From assembly GCF_002002725.1 (NCBI RefSeq), contig NZ_MUNW01000043.1, forward strand, positions 62,001-126,000: a DNA stretch of 64,000 bases, given 5' to 3'. The position numbers and the translations under genes are program-made. This DNA is from Sinorhizobium sp. A49. Its GTDB lineage: Bacteria > Pseudomonadota > Alphaproteobacteria > Rhizobiales > Rhizobiaceae. Shown here piece after piece: positions 19,789 through 29,843 of the stretch. Position 1 is the stretch's first letter, and the number at the start of each line of letters is the position of its first letter. The notes under the pieces are model-generated. The model did no database searches, had not been told where the DNA came from, and saw only the letters and a program-made list of their open reading frames with translations.

Positions 19789-22700
19789 TCAGTGGAAATT
19801 ACGCCCCTTCGGCATGACGTCGGCAACCTCGGTCGCAACGGCCTGCTGATCTGCGCCGGCGGCGCGGCGTGCTGCCGCCAGGCGCAACTCCTTCAGCACC
19901 TTCTTGTCGCGCGCGTCCGCTGTCGGTCGCAGCACCTCGTCGGCGCGATCGTTTGCACCGAAGCGGCGCTCCTCCTTGCGCAAAAGCCCGAGCATCGGGG
20001 TCATGTCCTCGATGTACTCCGCCACCACATGGATGACTTCGCTTTCGCGCTGGAGCCGGCCGCGGATCTTGACGAGACGTGCCCCCATGATCACCGGGCG
20101 ATACTGATCGAAGACCTTCGGCCAGACGATGGCGTTGGCGACGCCGGTCTCGTCCTCGATCGTCATGAAGATCACGCCCTTGGCCGAGCCCGGACGCTGG
20201 CGAACGAGCACCAGCCCGGCGACCGTCACTCTGCGGCCGACGGGCGCCGTGGCGAGCGCGCGGCTTTCCACCAGCCCCTGCGCCGAAAGCTCCGTCCGCA
20301 GGAAGGAAACCGGATGCGCCTTCAGCGAGAAGGAAAGATAGCGGTAGTCGTTGATGACCTGCTCGCCCTCCAGCATCACCGGCAGCGACACCGCCGGTTC
20401 CAGCTGGAATTCGTCCTGCGTCGCCTGCTCGAACAGTGGCAGCCGCTCGGCAGCGCTCTTTTCGTCCAGCGCCTTCACCGCCCAAAGCGCGTTGCGGCGG
20501 TCGAGCCCAATCGAGCGGAACGCATCCGCATCGGCAAGCTTCTCCAGCACCGACCGCGGCAGCCCGGAACGCAGCCAGAGATCGCGAACCGAGGTATAGC
20601 CGGAACCGCGATGGGCGACGAGCTTGTCCACGATCTCCTTCTCCCTAAGCCCCTTGACCTGGTTGAAGCCGAGGCGGATGGCCTTTTTCGTCAGGATCAC
20701 ATCCTCCATTTCTCGGTGCCGCGGCTCGATTGCCTTGCTGTCGAGAAGGCCCTGCTCAAGGTCCGCATCCCAATCCGAATGATTGATGTCGACCGGCAGG
20801 ACCCGCACGCCATGTTCGCGCGCGTCCCGCACCAATTGCGCGGGAGCGTAGAAACCCATCGGCTGCGAGTTCAGAAGCGCCGCGCAGAAGACATCGGGAT
20901 AATAGGTCTTCAGCCAGCAAGAGACATAGACGAGCAGCGCGAAGGACGCGGCATGGCTTTCCGGGAAGCCATATTCTCCAAAGCCTTCGATCTGTTTGAA
21001 ACAACGTACGGCGAAATCCCTGTCGTAGCCGTTGGCGACCATGCCCTCGACCATCCTTTGCTCGAAGGTGTGGATGGTGCCGGTGCGCTTGAAGGTCGCC
21101 ATAGCCCGCCTGAGCTGATCGGCCTGCCCCGGCGTGAAATTTGCCGCGGTAATGGCGATCTGCATGGCCTGCTCCTGGAACAAAGGCACGCCCAAGGTCC
21201 GCTCCAGAACCGCTTCCAGCTCCTTGCTCGGATACTCGATCGGAATGTTGCGATTGCGCTGCTCTCGACGCTTCAGATAGGGGTGCACCATATTGCCCTG
21301 GATCGGTCCGGGCCGCACGATCGCCACTTCGATGACGAGATCATAGAAGATGCGGGGCCGAAGCCGCGGCAGCATGCTCATCTGCGCACGGCTTTCGATC
21401 TGGAAGACGCCGATCGTGTCGGCCCGGCAGATCATGTCGTAGACCGCCTCCTGGTCATCCTTGAACAGCGTATGCAGGTCTTTCCTGACACCGTAATGCC
21501 GCTCCATCAGCTTGAAGGCCCGGGCAATGCAGGTCAGCATGCCGAGCGCCAGCACGTCGATCTTCAGGATTTTGAGCGTATCGAGGTCGTCCTTGTCCCA
21601 CTCGATCATGTAGCGGTCGGGCATCGCCGTGTTCATGATCGGCACCACCTCGTCGAGCCGATCGCGGGTGATGACGAAGCCGCCGACATGCTGGGAGAGA
21701 TGGCGAGGAAAGCTCATCAGTTCGGTGGCATAGTCGAGCACCCGCACCGTCGTCGGATCCTTGGTGTCGAGGCCGGCGGCCTTTGCCTCCCGCTCCGACA
21801 GGTCGGCGGCCGACCAACCCCAGACCGAACCGGCAAGCGCCGACTGCACGTCCTCGGAAAAGCCGAAGGCTTTCGCCGTTTCGCGGCCGGCCGAACGCGC
21901 CCGGTAGCTGATGACGGCCGCGGTCAGCCCCGCATGTACCTTGCCGTAAGTCCGGTAGATATGCTGGATGACCTCTTCCCGCTTCTCATGCTCGAAATCG
22001 ACGTCGATATCCGGCGGCTCGTCCCGCTCGGTCGACAGGAAGCGGTCGAAGAGCAGGGTCGTCGAAAGCGGATCGACCTCGGTGATAGCAAGACAGTAAC
22101 AGACCGTCGAATTCGCCGCCGATCCGCGCCCCTGGCAGAGAATGTCGACGCTTCGCGCATATTCCATGATGTTGCGCACGGTCAGGAAATAGGGCTCGTA
22201 GCGCTTGCTGGCGATCAGATCGAGCTCGTATTCGATCTGGGTCGAGACCTTCTGGGGAATGCCTCCGGGATAGCGCACATGGGCGCCCTCCATCGTCAGC
22301 CGCCTGAGGGTCTGCGTCGTCGTCTCGCCGGCAAATGCCTCATCGGGATATTGGTATTCGAGTTGCGCCAAAGTGAAATTCAACTGACGGAAAAAATGCC
22401 CGGTATTGGCGATCGCCTCCGGATAGTCGCGAAAGATCCGCGCCATTTCCGCCGGCGGCTTCAGATGCCGTTCGGCGTTCGCCTGAAGCCGGAACCCGGC
22501 CTGCGCCACCGTCACATGCTCGCGGATGGCGGTGACGATATCGGCAAGCGGCCGGCGCGCCGGCTCGTGAAACAGCGGGCTGTTGGTGGCGATCAACCGC
22601 GTGCCCGCGTTGCGGGCGATGGTGGCCAGTCCGGCAAAGACAAGCTGGTCGAAACCGTCATAGCGTGGGACCAGCGCCAGATAGAGCCGGTCGGCAAAAT

Positions 22701-23145
22701 GCGGCTTCAGCCGCTTGAGAAACGCCGTGAGATTGTTGGCCTCCGGCGCACCGATCACCGGATCGGGCAGGACGGCGAACAGTATATCCTCGCCCCATTC
22801 GACAAGATCGGCCTCATGGAGCGTGCAGGTGCCCTTTGTCGCGCGCAAGTTTCCGGCACTCAGCATGCGGCAGAGATTGCCCCAGCCCCGGCGGTTGCGC
22901 GGATAGGCGAGCACATCCGGGATATCCTCGGCAAAAGAAAGCCGGGCGCCGGGCTGGAAGGCATATCCCTCCACCTTCGCCTGCGCATGGGCGCGCACCA
23001 CGCCCGCCACCGTGTTACGATCGGCGACCCCGAGACCGGAAATGCCAAGGCGGCTGGCGGCAACGATCATTTCGCCCGGATGAGAGGCTCCCTCGAGGAA
23101 GGAGAAATTCGACCAGGCGCCGATCTCGAAATAGGGCGTCGTCAT
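19789..23145 (-). CDS. dnaE2: error-prone DNA polymerase III alpha DnaE2 (ImuC)
   Basis: A 1118-aa C-family polymerase. The PHP domain starts at [18 protein letters not shown]; catalytic aspartates sit in PDIDVDF (residues 378-384), preceded by [10 protein letters not shown] helix-hairpin-helix region and an OB fold ([14 protein letters not shown]) follow. DnaE2 performs translesion synthesis with ImuA and ImuB in the SOS mutagenesis cassette. The start ATG overlaps the imuB stop (ATGA), so all three genes are coupled. The C-terminus is a basic Arg/Ala-rich stretch. Confidence 0.97.
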   Translation of the reverse strand: MTTPYFEIGAWSNFSFLEGASHPGEMIVAASRLGISGLGVADRNTVAGVVRAHAQAKVEGYAFQPGARLSFAEDIPDVLAYPRNRRGWGNLCRMLSAGNLRATKGTCTLHEADLVEWGEDILFAVLPDPVIGAPEANNLTAFLKRLKPHFADRLYLALVPRYDGFDQLVFAGLATIARNAGTRLIATNSPLFHEPARRPLADIVTAIREHVTVAQAGFRLQANAERHLKPPAEMARIFRDYPEAIANTGHFFRQLNFTLAQLEYQYPDEAFAGETTTQTLRRLTMEGAHVRYPGGIPQKVSTQIEYELDLIASKRYEPYFLTVRNIMEYARSVDILCQGRGSAANSTVCYCLAITEVDPLSTTLLFDRFLSTERDEPPDIDVDFEHEKREEVIQHIYRTYGKVHAGLTAAVISYRARSAGRETAKAFGFSEDVQSALAGSVWGWSAADLSEREAKAAGLDTKDPTTVRVLDYATELMSFPRHLSQHVGGFVITRDRLDEVVPIMNTAMPDRYMIEWDKDDLDTLKILKIDVLALGMLTCIARAFKLMERHYGVRKDLHTLFKDDQEAVYDMICRADTIGVFQIESRAQMSMLPRLRPRIFYDLVIEVAIVRPGPIQGNMVHPYLKRREQRNRNIPIEYPSKELEAVLERTLGVPLFQEQAMQIAITAANFTPGQADQLRRAMATFKRTGTIHTFEQRMVEGMVANGYDRDFAVRCFKQIEGFGEYGFPESHAASFALLVYVSCWLKTYYPDVFCAALLNSQPMGFYAPAQLVRDAREHGVRVLPVDINHSDWDADLEQGLLDSKAIEPRHREMEDVILTKKAIRLGFNQVKGLREKEIVDKLVAHRGSGYTSVRDLWLRSGLPRSVLEKLADADAFRSIGLDRRNALWAVKALDEKSAAERLPLFEQATQDEFQLEPAVSLPVMLEGEQVINDYRYLSFSLKAHPVSFLRTELSAQGLVESRALATAPVGRRVTVAGLVLVRQRPGSAKGVIFMTIEDETGVANAIVWPKVFDQYRPVIMGARLVKIRGRLQRESEVIHVVAEYIEDMTPMLGLLRKEERRFGANDRADEVLRPTADARDKKVLKELRLAAARRAAGADQQAVATEVADVMPKGRNFH

Positions 23146-24764
23146 GCGAAGACCCCATGCATGAACCAGCGCGGCTGCGTCGGTCCGCCATAATGGCCTT
23201 CTCGAAACAGCCAGAAGCGCCGGCCTCTCTCATCCTCCACCCGGAAATAATCCCGCTCGGCCGCCTTTTCGCCATCGACCCACCATTCGGCCGCGATCCG
23301 TTCCGGGCCTTCGGCGCGCGCGATACGGTGAAGGCTGCGCCGCCAGCGAAAGCTTCTGGGCGGCCCCTCCGGCACCTCGGCCACAGCTTCCACCGGTTCC
23401 GGACTTTGAAACAGCCGCTGCGGCCGAACGAAGGCCGCCAGAAGGCTGGCCGGAACTGAGCAAGCGCCCTCCTCTGCCGTCTTCAGCATTCCCACATCCG
23501 CAAGCGGCTGAAAAACGGCGGCACGCTCCGGCACATGGCTCTCAGACAGCACGGGCAGAAACAGGCTTTCTGCCCCCAGCCGCGCCATGACCCTGTCGGC
23601 AAAGGCGGCAAGCGGTCGCTGCCGATCCGGCGTGCCGGAAAAATCCTCCTGCATCACCTCGTATTTTTCGCTTTTGGGAACCGACAGCCGCAGGATCTCG
23701 AAGCCGAAACCGGCATCGAGATCGTCATGCACCGCCTGCAGCCGCTCGCGGAACAGGCCGGCAATGCGGTCCGGATCAATCAGCGGCGAAGAGGTTCCGG
23801 CCGCAATGCGAAAGACCCGGCCATCGACGCGAAAGAGCAAGAGCTCGAACAACCGCCCGCCTTCACCGCGCTTTTCCAGCTCCGGTTTAAGCCTTGCCGC
23901 CAGTTCCTGCGTCAGGCCGAGAATATCGGCCTCGCCCTGGACCGGCTCTGAAAGCCGCCGCTCGGCCGAGAGGCTGGCGACGGGAAGCCGCGGCGAAAGC
24001 GGCTCGTCCTCCAGCCCCATGGCCTGATCGAGGCGCAGGAGCAGCATGGACCCGAAGCGGCGGGCAAGCGGCGCCCGTGGCGCCTCGATGATGTCGCCGA
24101 CCTGCTTGAGGCCGACCCGGCCAAGCGTTTCGATCATGTCGGCCGGAAGCCTGAGGGCAGCCATCGGCAGCGGCGCAAGCAGGCACGCTGCCTCCTCCGG
24201 AGCGATCACGCCTTGCGCGCCAAAGCGCGCCACGGCCCAGGAGAGCCCGGCTGAAGACGAGATCGCCGCACGCGCCTCGATACCCAAATGAAAGAGCCGG
24301 GCGAGCAGGTCGTCGAGAAGCGATTTCTCGCCGCCGAGGAGATGGGCGCAGCCGGTGATGTCGAGATAAAGGCCGGTTTCGCCATCGAGCGCCACCAGCG
24401 GCGTATAGCGACTGCACCAGTCCGCGAGCCCTTCCAGAAGAGCGCGGTCCGCCGCGCGGTCGGCGGGCAGCACATCGACCTCGGGGCACATGGCCCGGGC
24501 CTCGGCAACGCCCTGGCCCAGCTGGAATCCTGTTTTTTCGGCAAGACCATCGAGTGCCACGAGGCGCATGGCATTCCTGGCCCTATCGGCAAAGACGACA
24601 GGCGGATGTTCAGGACGCCCGCGGGAAAGCCAGGAGGTGCCCCAGCGGCTCCGCGCCACCCGGTCGGCCGGAAGATGCGGAAAGTCCAGCGACAGAATGC
24701 GCTGGTTGTGGGTCTGCCGCAGCAGCGGCTGGTAGGGGCTCGACGGGGTAAAAGCGGCGGTCAT
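23142..24764 (-). CDS. imuB: ImuB, Y-family polymerase-like protein
   Basis: A 540-aa relative of Y-family DNA polymerases without the catalytic acids: the first motif reads [13 protein letters not shown] instead of DxDxFFA, and the position of SIDE reads LYLDITG. Family knowledge: ImuB binds the sliding clamp and recruits DnaE2. [21 protein letters not shown] is the helix-hairpin-helix region. The ATG at 24764 with GGAG upstream is the only ATG, GTG or TTG near the conserved N-terminus; it lies 155 bp inside the 3' end of imuA in another frame. Confidence 0.93.
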   Translation of the reverse strand: MTAAFTPSSPYQPLLRQTHNQRILSLDFPHLPADRVARSRWGTSWLSRGRPEHPPVVFADRARNAMRLVALDGLAEKTGFQLGQGVAEARAMCPEVDVLPADRAADRALLEGLADWCSRYTPLVALDGETGLYLDITGCAHLLGGEKSLLDDLLARLFHLGIEARAAISSSAGLSWAVARFGAQGVIAPEEAACLLAPLPMAALRLPADMIETLGRVGLKQVGDIIEAPRAPLARRFGSMLLLRLDQAMGLEDEPLSPRLPVASLSAERRLSEPVQGEADILGLTQELAARLKPELEKRGEGGRLFELLLFRVDGRVFRIAAGTSSPLIDPDRIAGLFRERLQAVHDDLDAGFGFEILRLSVPKSEKYEVMQEDFSGTPDRQRPLAAFADRVMARLGAESLFLPVLSESHVPERAAVFQPLADVGMLKTAEEGACSVPASLLAAFVRPQRLFQSPEPVEAVAEVPEGPPRSFRWRRSLHRIARAEGPERIAAEWWVDGEKAAERDYFRVEDERGRRFWLFREGHYGGPTQPRWFMHGVFA

Positions 24765-25569
24765 GGGGGTTCCACTCCAGGAAGAGGCCGACGGGAGCAG
24801 GAGACCTGCTCTTTTCGGCAATGACGTGAAAGACGGGATGGCCGATGCTGCCGCAAAGCATCGAACCGTCAGGAAGGGGGCGCTCGCGGGCGGGCGCCGG
24901 TTCGATATGAAGCCGGACGAAGGCGCTGCTCGCCTCCTCGTGGCCGGATTGACGCAGAAGAAGCAAAGGAATGCGACCGGCGCGGGCACGAACATGCAGC
25001 CGCCGGCTTTCGCTCAAGGCCAGCGATGCCGGATTGCCGCGAATTTCGAGAATGACGGCGCAGAAGGCCGAAACGGAAAGCGCCGTCTCGGCGATCCAGA
25101 GCGCGTCCTTCACCGTGCGCGGCAGGCTGAGGATCAGGCTTCGAATGTCGAGCCCATACGCCTTGAGCCCGAGACCATAGGGCAGGCCGGCCTCGGTCGA
25201 GGCCAGCGACTGGCTGATCCACAGCACCGGCGCCGCGGGATCGCCCTTCTGCTGGCGCGCCTGTTGACAGAGGGCGCTCAGAGCGGTTGCAAATCCGGCA
25301 GCAGCCCCGGCATCGCGTGTCTCGGAATTGCGGATCTCCGTCATGCCTTCAAGCGGCAGCCCGCCCTCGAGGATAGCGTCGAGTTCGGGAATGCCAAGCG
25401 GCAGGACCTTGCGACCGGAGGACTGGGTGCCCTCTTGCCTGCGCCGGAAGCCTGCTGGATCGGCCGCCTTGACTGTCTTCACGACGCCCGCAAGCCTGCG
25501 ATTTTCGATCTGGGCTATGGTTTCGCGAAGCGAAAGAACGGTCTCCCGCTGCACGGCGTTCTCGGCCAT
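24610..25569 (-). CDS. imuA: ImuA, SOS mutagenesis cassette protein
   Basis: A 319-aa protein of the ImuA/SulA-RecA-like family found only with imuB and dnaE2. Visible features: LPLGIPELDAILEGGLPLEGMTEI (RecA-like N-terminal block), VLWISQSLASTEAGLPYG, and GIPLLLLRQSG-like sequence with the end [16 protein letters not shown]. It is thought to help ImuB and DnaE2 act at lesions. The ATG at 25569 has GGGAG ten bases upstream. A perfect LexA box lies 24 bp upstream. Its last 155 bp overlap imuB. Confidence 0.92.
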   Translation of the reverse strand: MAENAVQRETVLSLRETIAQIENRRLAGVVKTVKAADPAGFRRRQEGTQSSGRKVLPLGIPELDAILEGGLPLEGMTEIRNSETRDAGAAAGFATALSALCQQARQQKGDPAAPVLWISQSLASTEAGLPYGLGLKAYGLDIRSLILSLPRTVKDALWIAETALSVSAFCAVILEIRGNPASLALSESRRLHVRARAGRIPLLLLRQSGHEEASSAFVRLHIEPAPARERPLPDGSMLCGSIGHPVFHVIAEKSRSPAPVGLFLEWNPHDRRFYPVEPLPAAAAADPQPAHSVAGLSASSGRPGGAEPLGHLLAFPRAS

Positions 25570-25592
25570 GACGGTCAACTCCCATTTAAGAT

Positions 25593-25607
25593 GTTCCTGT
25601 TATGTTC
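25593..25607 (-). promoter_or_regulatory. LexA box of the imuA-imuB-dnaE2 cassette
   Basis: GTTC (25593-25596), seven bases, GTTC (25604-25607): an exact match to the alphaproteobacterial SOS box GTTC-N7-GTTC (GAAC-N7-GAAC on the gene strand). It lies 24 bp before the imuA ATG, where bound LexA would block the promoter. Confidence 0.92.
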
Positions 25608-25739
25608 TTATAGATTCCAGAGCCATCGGGAGGAGTCAACAGCCAAATTTAAGAATTTATTCCTCGCCCACTACATCAGGAATTCAACACTCGAAAAACA
25701 AAGGCAAAATCGCTATATGGAGGGCAACAAGGAGTGCCT

Positions 25740-26174
25740 ATGGCCCGCATTGACCAGACCGATGATTGGCGGGAACGCCACGCACCGACGCTCACCACAT
25801 TCGAACAGCTTGCAGTGGAAGCCTACGGCCACCTGCCGCAGGAGTTCCGCCAGCTGACGACCGACCTCATCATCGAGGTTGCCGACTTTCCAACCGACGA
25901 CGTTTTCGAGGACATGGCGCTGGAAACGCCGTTCGACCTGCTCGGCCTGTTCGAGGGCCGCGGTATCACCGAACGCTTCACCATGGAAACGGGCGAGTTT
26001 CCAAACCGGATCACCCTTTATCGCCGCCCGATCATCGACTACTGGGCGGAGAACGAGGAAACGCTGGGTGATATCATCACCCATGTGCTGATCCACGAGA
26101 TCGGCCACCATTTCGGCCTCTCCGACGACGACATGGAGCGGATCGAGGCTAGCGTCGAGCACGTGGGCGGCTGA
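25740..26174 (+). CDS. minimal zincin metallopeptidase-fold protein
   Basis: A 144-aa protein with HEIGHHFGLSDDDM, the HExxHxxGxxD zinc signature of small metzincin-like proteins (DUF1025/minimal MMP-like). ITLYRRPIIDYW precedes it. The family is common in alphaproteobacteria with no well-defined substrate. The ATG at 25740 has AAGGAG about six bases upstream; an in-frame GTG two codons earlier is less likely. It is divergent from imuA across the LexA box region, so the SOS operator may touch its promoter too, though that is speculative. Confidence 0.88.
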   Translation: MARIDQTDDWRERHAPTLTTFEQLAVEAYGHLPQEFRQLTTDLIIEVADFPTDDVFEDMALETPFDLLGLFEGRGITERFTMETGEFPNRITLYRRPIIDYWAENEETLGDIITHVLIHEIGHHFGLSDDDMERIEASVEHVGG

Positions 26175-26195
26175 CAAGTTCACCCGTTTCCCTTT

Positions 26196-26340
26196 TGCCC
26201 CTCATCCGGCCTGCCGGCCACCTTCTCCCCGCATGCGGGGAGAAGGTATTCGCGGCACCGCTCAACCATAAGAACCGTGGTCAATGGTCTCCCACGTCCC
26301 CTCGCCCCGCCTGCGGGGAGAGGGTTAGGGTGAGGGGCAG
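26196..26340. repeat. RIME-type intergenic mosaic element, copy A
   Basis: A 145-bp element between convergent genes. It begins TGCCCCTCATCCGGCCTGCC and ends GGGTTAGGGTGAGGGGCA; two internal hairpins have arms CTTCTCCCCGCATGCGGGGA and CCCCGCCTGCGGGG. The ends are inverted copies of TGCCCCTCA. It matches copies at 42667-42830 (same orientation) and 31118-31264 (inverted, more diverged). Such elements (RIME) are known from rhizobial intergenic regions. Confidence 0.85.
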
Positions 26341-26359
26341 TCACTGGTGACAGCCTCGA

Positions 26360-26566
26360 TTACTGCTCCGACAGCTTGATGTCGGGATTATAATCCTTGC
26401 CTTCGACTTCCTTGAACACGGCCTGCCCACATTGCATGTACTGCGTATCCGCATTGAAGGCGTAGGTCGGCGAGCCGTGCAGGGACCAGCCCTGGTTCAG
26501 CGCCGCGGTCACCTTATGGCAGAAGGACGCATCGTCGGGGCCGGTGAGGAAGCGGTACAGTTTCAA
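26360..26566 (-). CDS. DUF1737 domain protein (68 aa)
   Basis: MKLYRFLTGPDDASFCHKVTAALNQGWSLHGSPTYAF is the DUF1737 pattern: a small soluble domain with a GW.L.G.P motif. Function is unknown. The ATG overlaps the stop of the upstream CitE-like gene (ATGA), so it is translated from the same transcript. A RIME repeat lies immediately downstream. Confidence 0.85.
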   Translation of the reverse strand: MKLYRFLTGPDDASFCHKVTAALNQGWSLHGSPTYAFNADTQYMQCGQAVFKEVEGKDYNPDIKLSEQ

Positions 26567-27468
26567 AATATTGCCTTTCGTTTTTCAATCGTGTCCGCCT
26601 TGGCGGCGAGCTTCAGGGCCTGGTCGAGATGCAGCCGCTCGATCATTCGGCCATGAAGATTGATGACGCCCCTGTCGGCGTTCTCCGGCAGCGCGAAGGC
26701 GGCGATGATGGCGCGCGCCTCGTCGACGGCCGCCTGCTCGACGCCGAAGCGCTCGTTGGCCGGGCCGATCTGCAAGGGGTGGATCAGCATCTTGCCGTCA
26801 TAGCCCATGTCGCGCCCCTGCCGGCACTCCTCGTCGAAACCATCGGCATCGCGGAAATCGTTGAACACCGCATCGATGACATCAAGGCCGTTGCCGCGGG
26901 CGGCGAGCAGGATCTGCATCAGCCACGGAATGAGGTAAGGCCGACCGGGACGGTCTGGAACGCCCGTCTCCTTGCGCAGGTCGTTGAGGCCGACGACGAA
27001 GCAATCGAGCCTGCCGCCGAAGGTGCGGCCGGTTTCGGCGATCGCGGGGGCATTAACGACACCGCGCGGCGTCTCGATCATCGCCCAGAGGCGCAAGCCC
27101 TCCGGCGCGTCGTTGTCGGAAAGCCAGTCGGCGACGATCTGGATATCACCCGGGCTTTCGACCTTGGGCAACAGGATCGCGTCAGGCTTTGCCTGAAGAG
27201 CCGCCGCCAGATCCTCCTGGCCGAAGCCCGATCCGAGCGCGTTGATGCGGATGACGATCTCGCAATCCGGCCGGCTTTCGCTGAGGTAGCGCACAAGTCC
27301 CTCACGCGCCTCCACCTTGCGCTCGGGCGCCACCGCATCCTCAAGGTCGAAGATCGCGGCATCGGCCGCCAGCTGCGAAACTTTCATCAGTGCACGGGCA
27401 TTGTCGGCCGGCACGCAAAGCACCGAACGACGCAGGCGAACGGGGTGATGTTCGATCGATTTTGTCAT
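26563..27468 (-). CDS. HpcH/HpaI aldolase/citrate lyase (CitE-like) family protein
   Basis: A 301-aa TIM-barrel protein with LRRSVLCVPADNARALMK, FDLEDAVAPERK (Mg-binding Glu-Asp), ILLPKVESPGDI, LWAMIETPRGVVNA and GYDGKMLIHPLQI. The family includes malyl-CoA, citramalyl-CoA and similar lyases or thioesterases that bind acyl-CoA through Mg2+; the exact substrate is not decidable here. The ATG at 27468 matches the family start. It shares an ATGA overlap with the small DUF1737 gene. The free-standing position, without other citrate lyase subunits, fits a CitE-like lyase and not true citrate lyase. Confidence 0.9.
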   Translation of the reverse strand: MTKSIEHHPVRLRRSVLCVPADNARALMKVSQLAADAAIFDLEDAVAPERKVEAREGLVRYLSESRPDCEIVIRINALGSGFGQEDLAAALQAKPDAILLPKVESPGDIQIVADWLSDNDAPEGLRLWAMIETPRGVVNAPAIAETGRTFGGRLDCFVVGLNDLRKETGVPDRPGRPYLIPWLMQILLAARGNGLDVIDAVFNDFRDADGFDEECRQGRDMGYDGKMLIHPLQIGPANERFGVEQAAVDEARAIIAAFALPENADRGVINLHGRMIERLHLDQALKLAAKADTIEKRKAIF

Positions 27469-27578
27469 GCGGCAGTTGTGCCCGCCTTTGATTTTTTCCG
27501 CAAGGCGAGGCGAACGGCCGCACCCCTCTTGCAAGCAGCGGGGCCAACACCCACATCGGGACCAGAAAGGTGACGATC

Positions 27579-27824
27579 ATGCAAAGCATACGTTCTGTTC
27601 TCTTTACGGCCCTCGCCATCGCCATCACGCTGGCAGCCTTCGTGTTCACCGCATCGCTGGCACTTGCGCTCGCCGGCATCGCTGCCGTTGTCGCGATCGG
27701 CAGTGCCATTGCCGCCCGGCTGAACCTGAAGTCCGCACGCGCAACGGCCCGCCCGGCCTCCGGACCCGCCCCGCGCGAAATGCGCATCTGGAACGACGGT
27801 CGCGGCACGATCATCGATCTCTAG
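27579..27824 (+). CDS. small membrane protein of unknown function (81 aa)
   Basis: MQSIRSVLFTALAIAITLAAFVF begins a hydrophobic hairpin: two transmembrane segments (about 6-24 and 27-45) separated by almost no loop, then a basic tail with REMRIWNDGRGTIIDL at the end. AAAGG lies nine bases before the ATG at 27579; a GTG at 27570 is in frame. The tail pattern RxWNDGRGTIID recurs in small rhizobial proteins, but I know no function. Confidence 0.7.
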   Translation: MQSIRSVLFTALAIAITLAAFVFTASLALALAGIAAVVAIGSAIAARLNLKSARATARPASGPAPREMRIWNDGRGTIIDL

Positions 27825-28079
27825 TCATCGACCTCCAGGGCGTTTCCGGTTTCGTTGAGGCGAAACAGTGGAAGCGCTCTATCTCCTTGTTTTTACAAAT
27901 CTCTTGACGGGAGGCCTGTTCGCTCGTCCTGGTTCCGCTGAAGCGTGCCCAGCGCTGCAACCCAACCCCGCGCATTTTTTTTGCGACCACCCTGTCGGCA
28001 AACCCCATCTGCCTTCGTCCTTGTGTCAGGCCCGCAAAGGTCGTGGCCACTCTATCATTCCCTAGAACAGGAGCATGAC

Positions 28080-28511
28080 ATGGACAGCACGACGCAGAAA
28101 ACAGACGCAAACCAGTTGCCGCAGGCGCTCAACGGGCTGGTGCCCTATCTCCAGGTCGACGGCGCCGCCAAGGCAGCGGAGTTCTACAAGCACGCCTTCG
28201 GCGCCAAGGAAGCCTATCGGCAGCCGGTCGACGATCAGGGCCGGACGATGCACATCCATCTCCACATCAACGGCAGTTCGCTGATGCTGAGCGACGCCTA
28301 TCCGGAATACGGCCATGCCCTGGAGAAACCCCAGGCCTTCAGCCTGATGCTGCCGGTCGACGACATCGACGCGTGGTGGAGCAAAGCGGTTGCCGCCGGC
28401 GCCGAAGTGGTCATGCCGATTGAGCTGATGTTCTGGGGCGACCGCTACGGACAGCTGCGCGACCCCTTCGGCGTGCTCTGGGCATTGAACGCCCCGGCCA
28501 AGGCAGGCTAG
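28080..28511 (+). CDS. VOC family (PhnB/glyoxalase-like) protein
   Basis: A 143-aa vicinal-oxygen-chelate fold protein: LVPYLQVDGAAKAAEFYKHAFGAKE, HIHLHINGSSLMLSDAYPE, and WGDRYGQLRDPFGVLWALN at the end are typical of the PhnB-like subgroup. Such proteins bind metals or small ligands; true function is unknown. The ATG at 28080 has AGGAG seven bases upstream. It is a lone gene; a hairpin (28606-28639) follows. Confidence 0.85.
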   Translation: MDSTTQKTDANQLPQALNGLVPYLQVDGAAKAAEFYKHAFGAKEAYRQPVDDQGRTMHIHLHINGSSLMLSDAYPEYGHALEKPQAFSLMLPVDDIDAWWSKAVAAGAEVVMPIELMFWGDRYGQLRDPFGVLWALNAPAKAG

Positions 28512-28605
28512 GTCGAGCGGGCTCGGTCAAGGCGGGCTGACGCCGGCATCAACCGGCAAACCCCTCGACCAACGAGCCTCAACTGACAAAACATCCATGA
28601 CAACA

Positions 28606-28639
28606 CTTGCCGAGCAGGCGATTCCACCTGCCCGGCAAG
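28606..28639 (+). terminator. hairpin between the VOC gene and leuD
   Basis: Arms CTTGCCGAGCAGG (28606-28618) and CCTGCCCGGCAAG (28627-28639) pair with one mismatch around an 8-nt loop. There is no T run, so it may be a weak terminator or part of the leuD leader. Confidence 0.4.
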
Positions 28640-28727
28640 CATCTTCGAGATAGATTTTCCTTCATTTCGGCGCAAAACTGATCTAAACGCTTACGCAACA
28701 TTTCGCTGAAATCGAAGGCCTGAAGTT

Positions 28728-29333
28728 ATGGAAAAGTTCGTCAAGCTCACCGGCGTCGCCGCTCCCCTCCCCGTCGTCAACGTCGACACGGACATGATCA
28801 TTCCGAAGGATTACCTGAAGACGATCAAGCGCACCGGTCTCGGCACAGGTCTTTTCGCCGAAGCGCGCTACAACGAGGACGGCTCGGTCAACCCGGATTT
28901 CGTGCTCAACAAGCCCGCTTACCAGAACGCCAAGATCCTTGTCGCCGGCGACAACTTCGGCTGCGGCTCCTCGCGCGAGCACGCGCCGTGGGCGCTTCTC
29001 GACTTCGGCATCCGCTCCGTGATCTCGACCTCGTTTGCCGACATCTTCTACAACAACTGTTTCAAGAACGGCATCCTGCCGATCGTCGTCAGCCAGGAGA
29101 ACCTGGACAAGCTGATGGACGACGCCTCGCGCGGCTCCAACGCCATCCTGTCGATCGACCTGGAATCCCAGGAAATCACCGGCCCGGACGGCGGCACGGT
29201 CAAGTTCGAGATCGATGCCTTCAAGCGCCACTGCCTCTTGAACGGCCTCGACGACATCGGCCTGACGCTGGAGAAGGCAACGGCCATCGACAGCTTCGAA
29301 AAGTCGACCGCCGCCTCGCGCCCCTGGGCGTGA
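28728..29333 (+). CDS. leuD: 3-isopropylmalate dehydratase small subunit
   Basis: A 201-aa swivelling domain subunit that with LeuC isomerises 2-isopropylmalate to 3-isopropylmalate in leucine synthesis. [23 protein letters not shown] and the [17 protein letters not shown] motif are diagnostic. LeuC is encoded at 56524-57933 on the other strand, 27 kb away, so the two subunits are not in one operon. A RidA-family gene follows within 9 bp. Confidence 0.97.
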   Translation: MEKFVKLTGVAAPLPVVNVDTDMIIPKDYLKTIKRTGLGTGLFAEARYNEDGSVNPDFVLNKPAYQNAKILVAGDNFGCGSSREHAPWALLDFGIRSVISTSFADIFYNNCFKNGILPIVVSQENLDKLMDDASRGSNAILSIDLESQEITGPDGGTVKFEIDAFKRHCLLNGLDDIGLTLEKATAIDSFEKSTAASRPWA

Positions 29334-29342
29334 ACTGAAGGG

Positions 29343-29723
29343 ATGACGCGCAAGCTCATCTCCTCCGGTTCGCCCTTCGAGAAGACGGCAGGCTATTCGC
29401 GTGCCGTCGCCAAAGGCGACTGGTGTTTCGTTTCCGGCACCACCGGCTACGACTACGCCACCATGACCATGCCGGAAACGGTGGAAGATCAGGCGCGCAA
29501 TTGCCTGAAGACGATCGAGGGCGCGCTGAAGGAAGCGGGCTTCTCGCTTTCAGACGTGGTGCGCAATCACTACTACGTCACCGATGCCAGCTTCGCCGAT
29601 CGGGTGTTTCCGATCTTCGGCGAGATGTTCGGCGATATCCGCCCGTCCGCCACCATGGTCGTGTGCGACCTCATCCGCCCGGAAATGCTGATCGAGATCG
29701 AGGTCACCGCTTTTCGCGGTTGA
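29343..29723 (+). CDS. RidA/YjgF/YER057c/UK114 family protein
   Basis: A 126-aa protein with KLISSGSPFEKTAGYSRAV, VSGTTGYD, CLKTIEGALKEAGFSLSDVV and FGDIRPSATMVVCDLIRPEMLIEIEVTA. RidA members deaminate reactive enamines and imines made by PLP enzymes. The canonical Arg of active RidA is preserved in IRPSAT (Arg at about 105), so activity is plausible. Nine bases after leuD suggests co-transcription; branched-chain amino acid enzymes are known RidA clients, a reasonable but unproven link. Confidence 0.9.
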   Translation: MTRKLISSGSPFEKTAGYSRAVAKGDWCFVSGTTGYDYATMTMPETVEDQARNCLKTIEGALKEAGFSLSDVVRNHYYVTDASFADRVFPIFGEMFGDIRPSATMVVCDLIRPEMLIEIEVTAFRG

Positions 29724-29843
29724 CCTCTGGCGGGCGGCAGTCGGCGGCATTGGCACCTCACCCGCTTATGCGCTACTCAGGGGCATGACGACGGACCTCA
29801 CCCGCAGGACCGTTTTGCGCATCGCCACGACCGGAGGAAGCCC

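Noticed and set aside
19702-23193. 1163-aa open frame on the plus strand
   Set aside because: It is exactly antisense to dnaE2, has no family motifs and is a GC-rich shadow frame.
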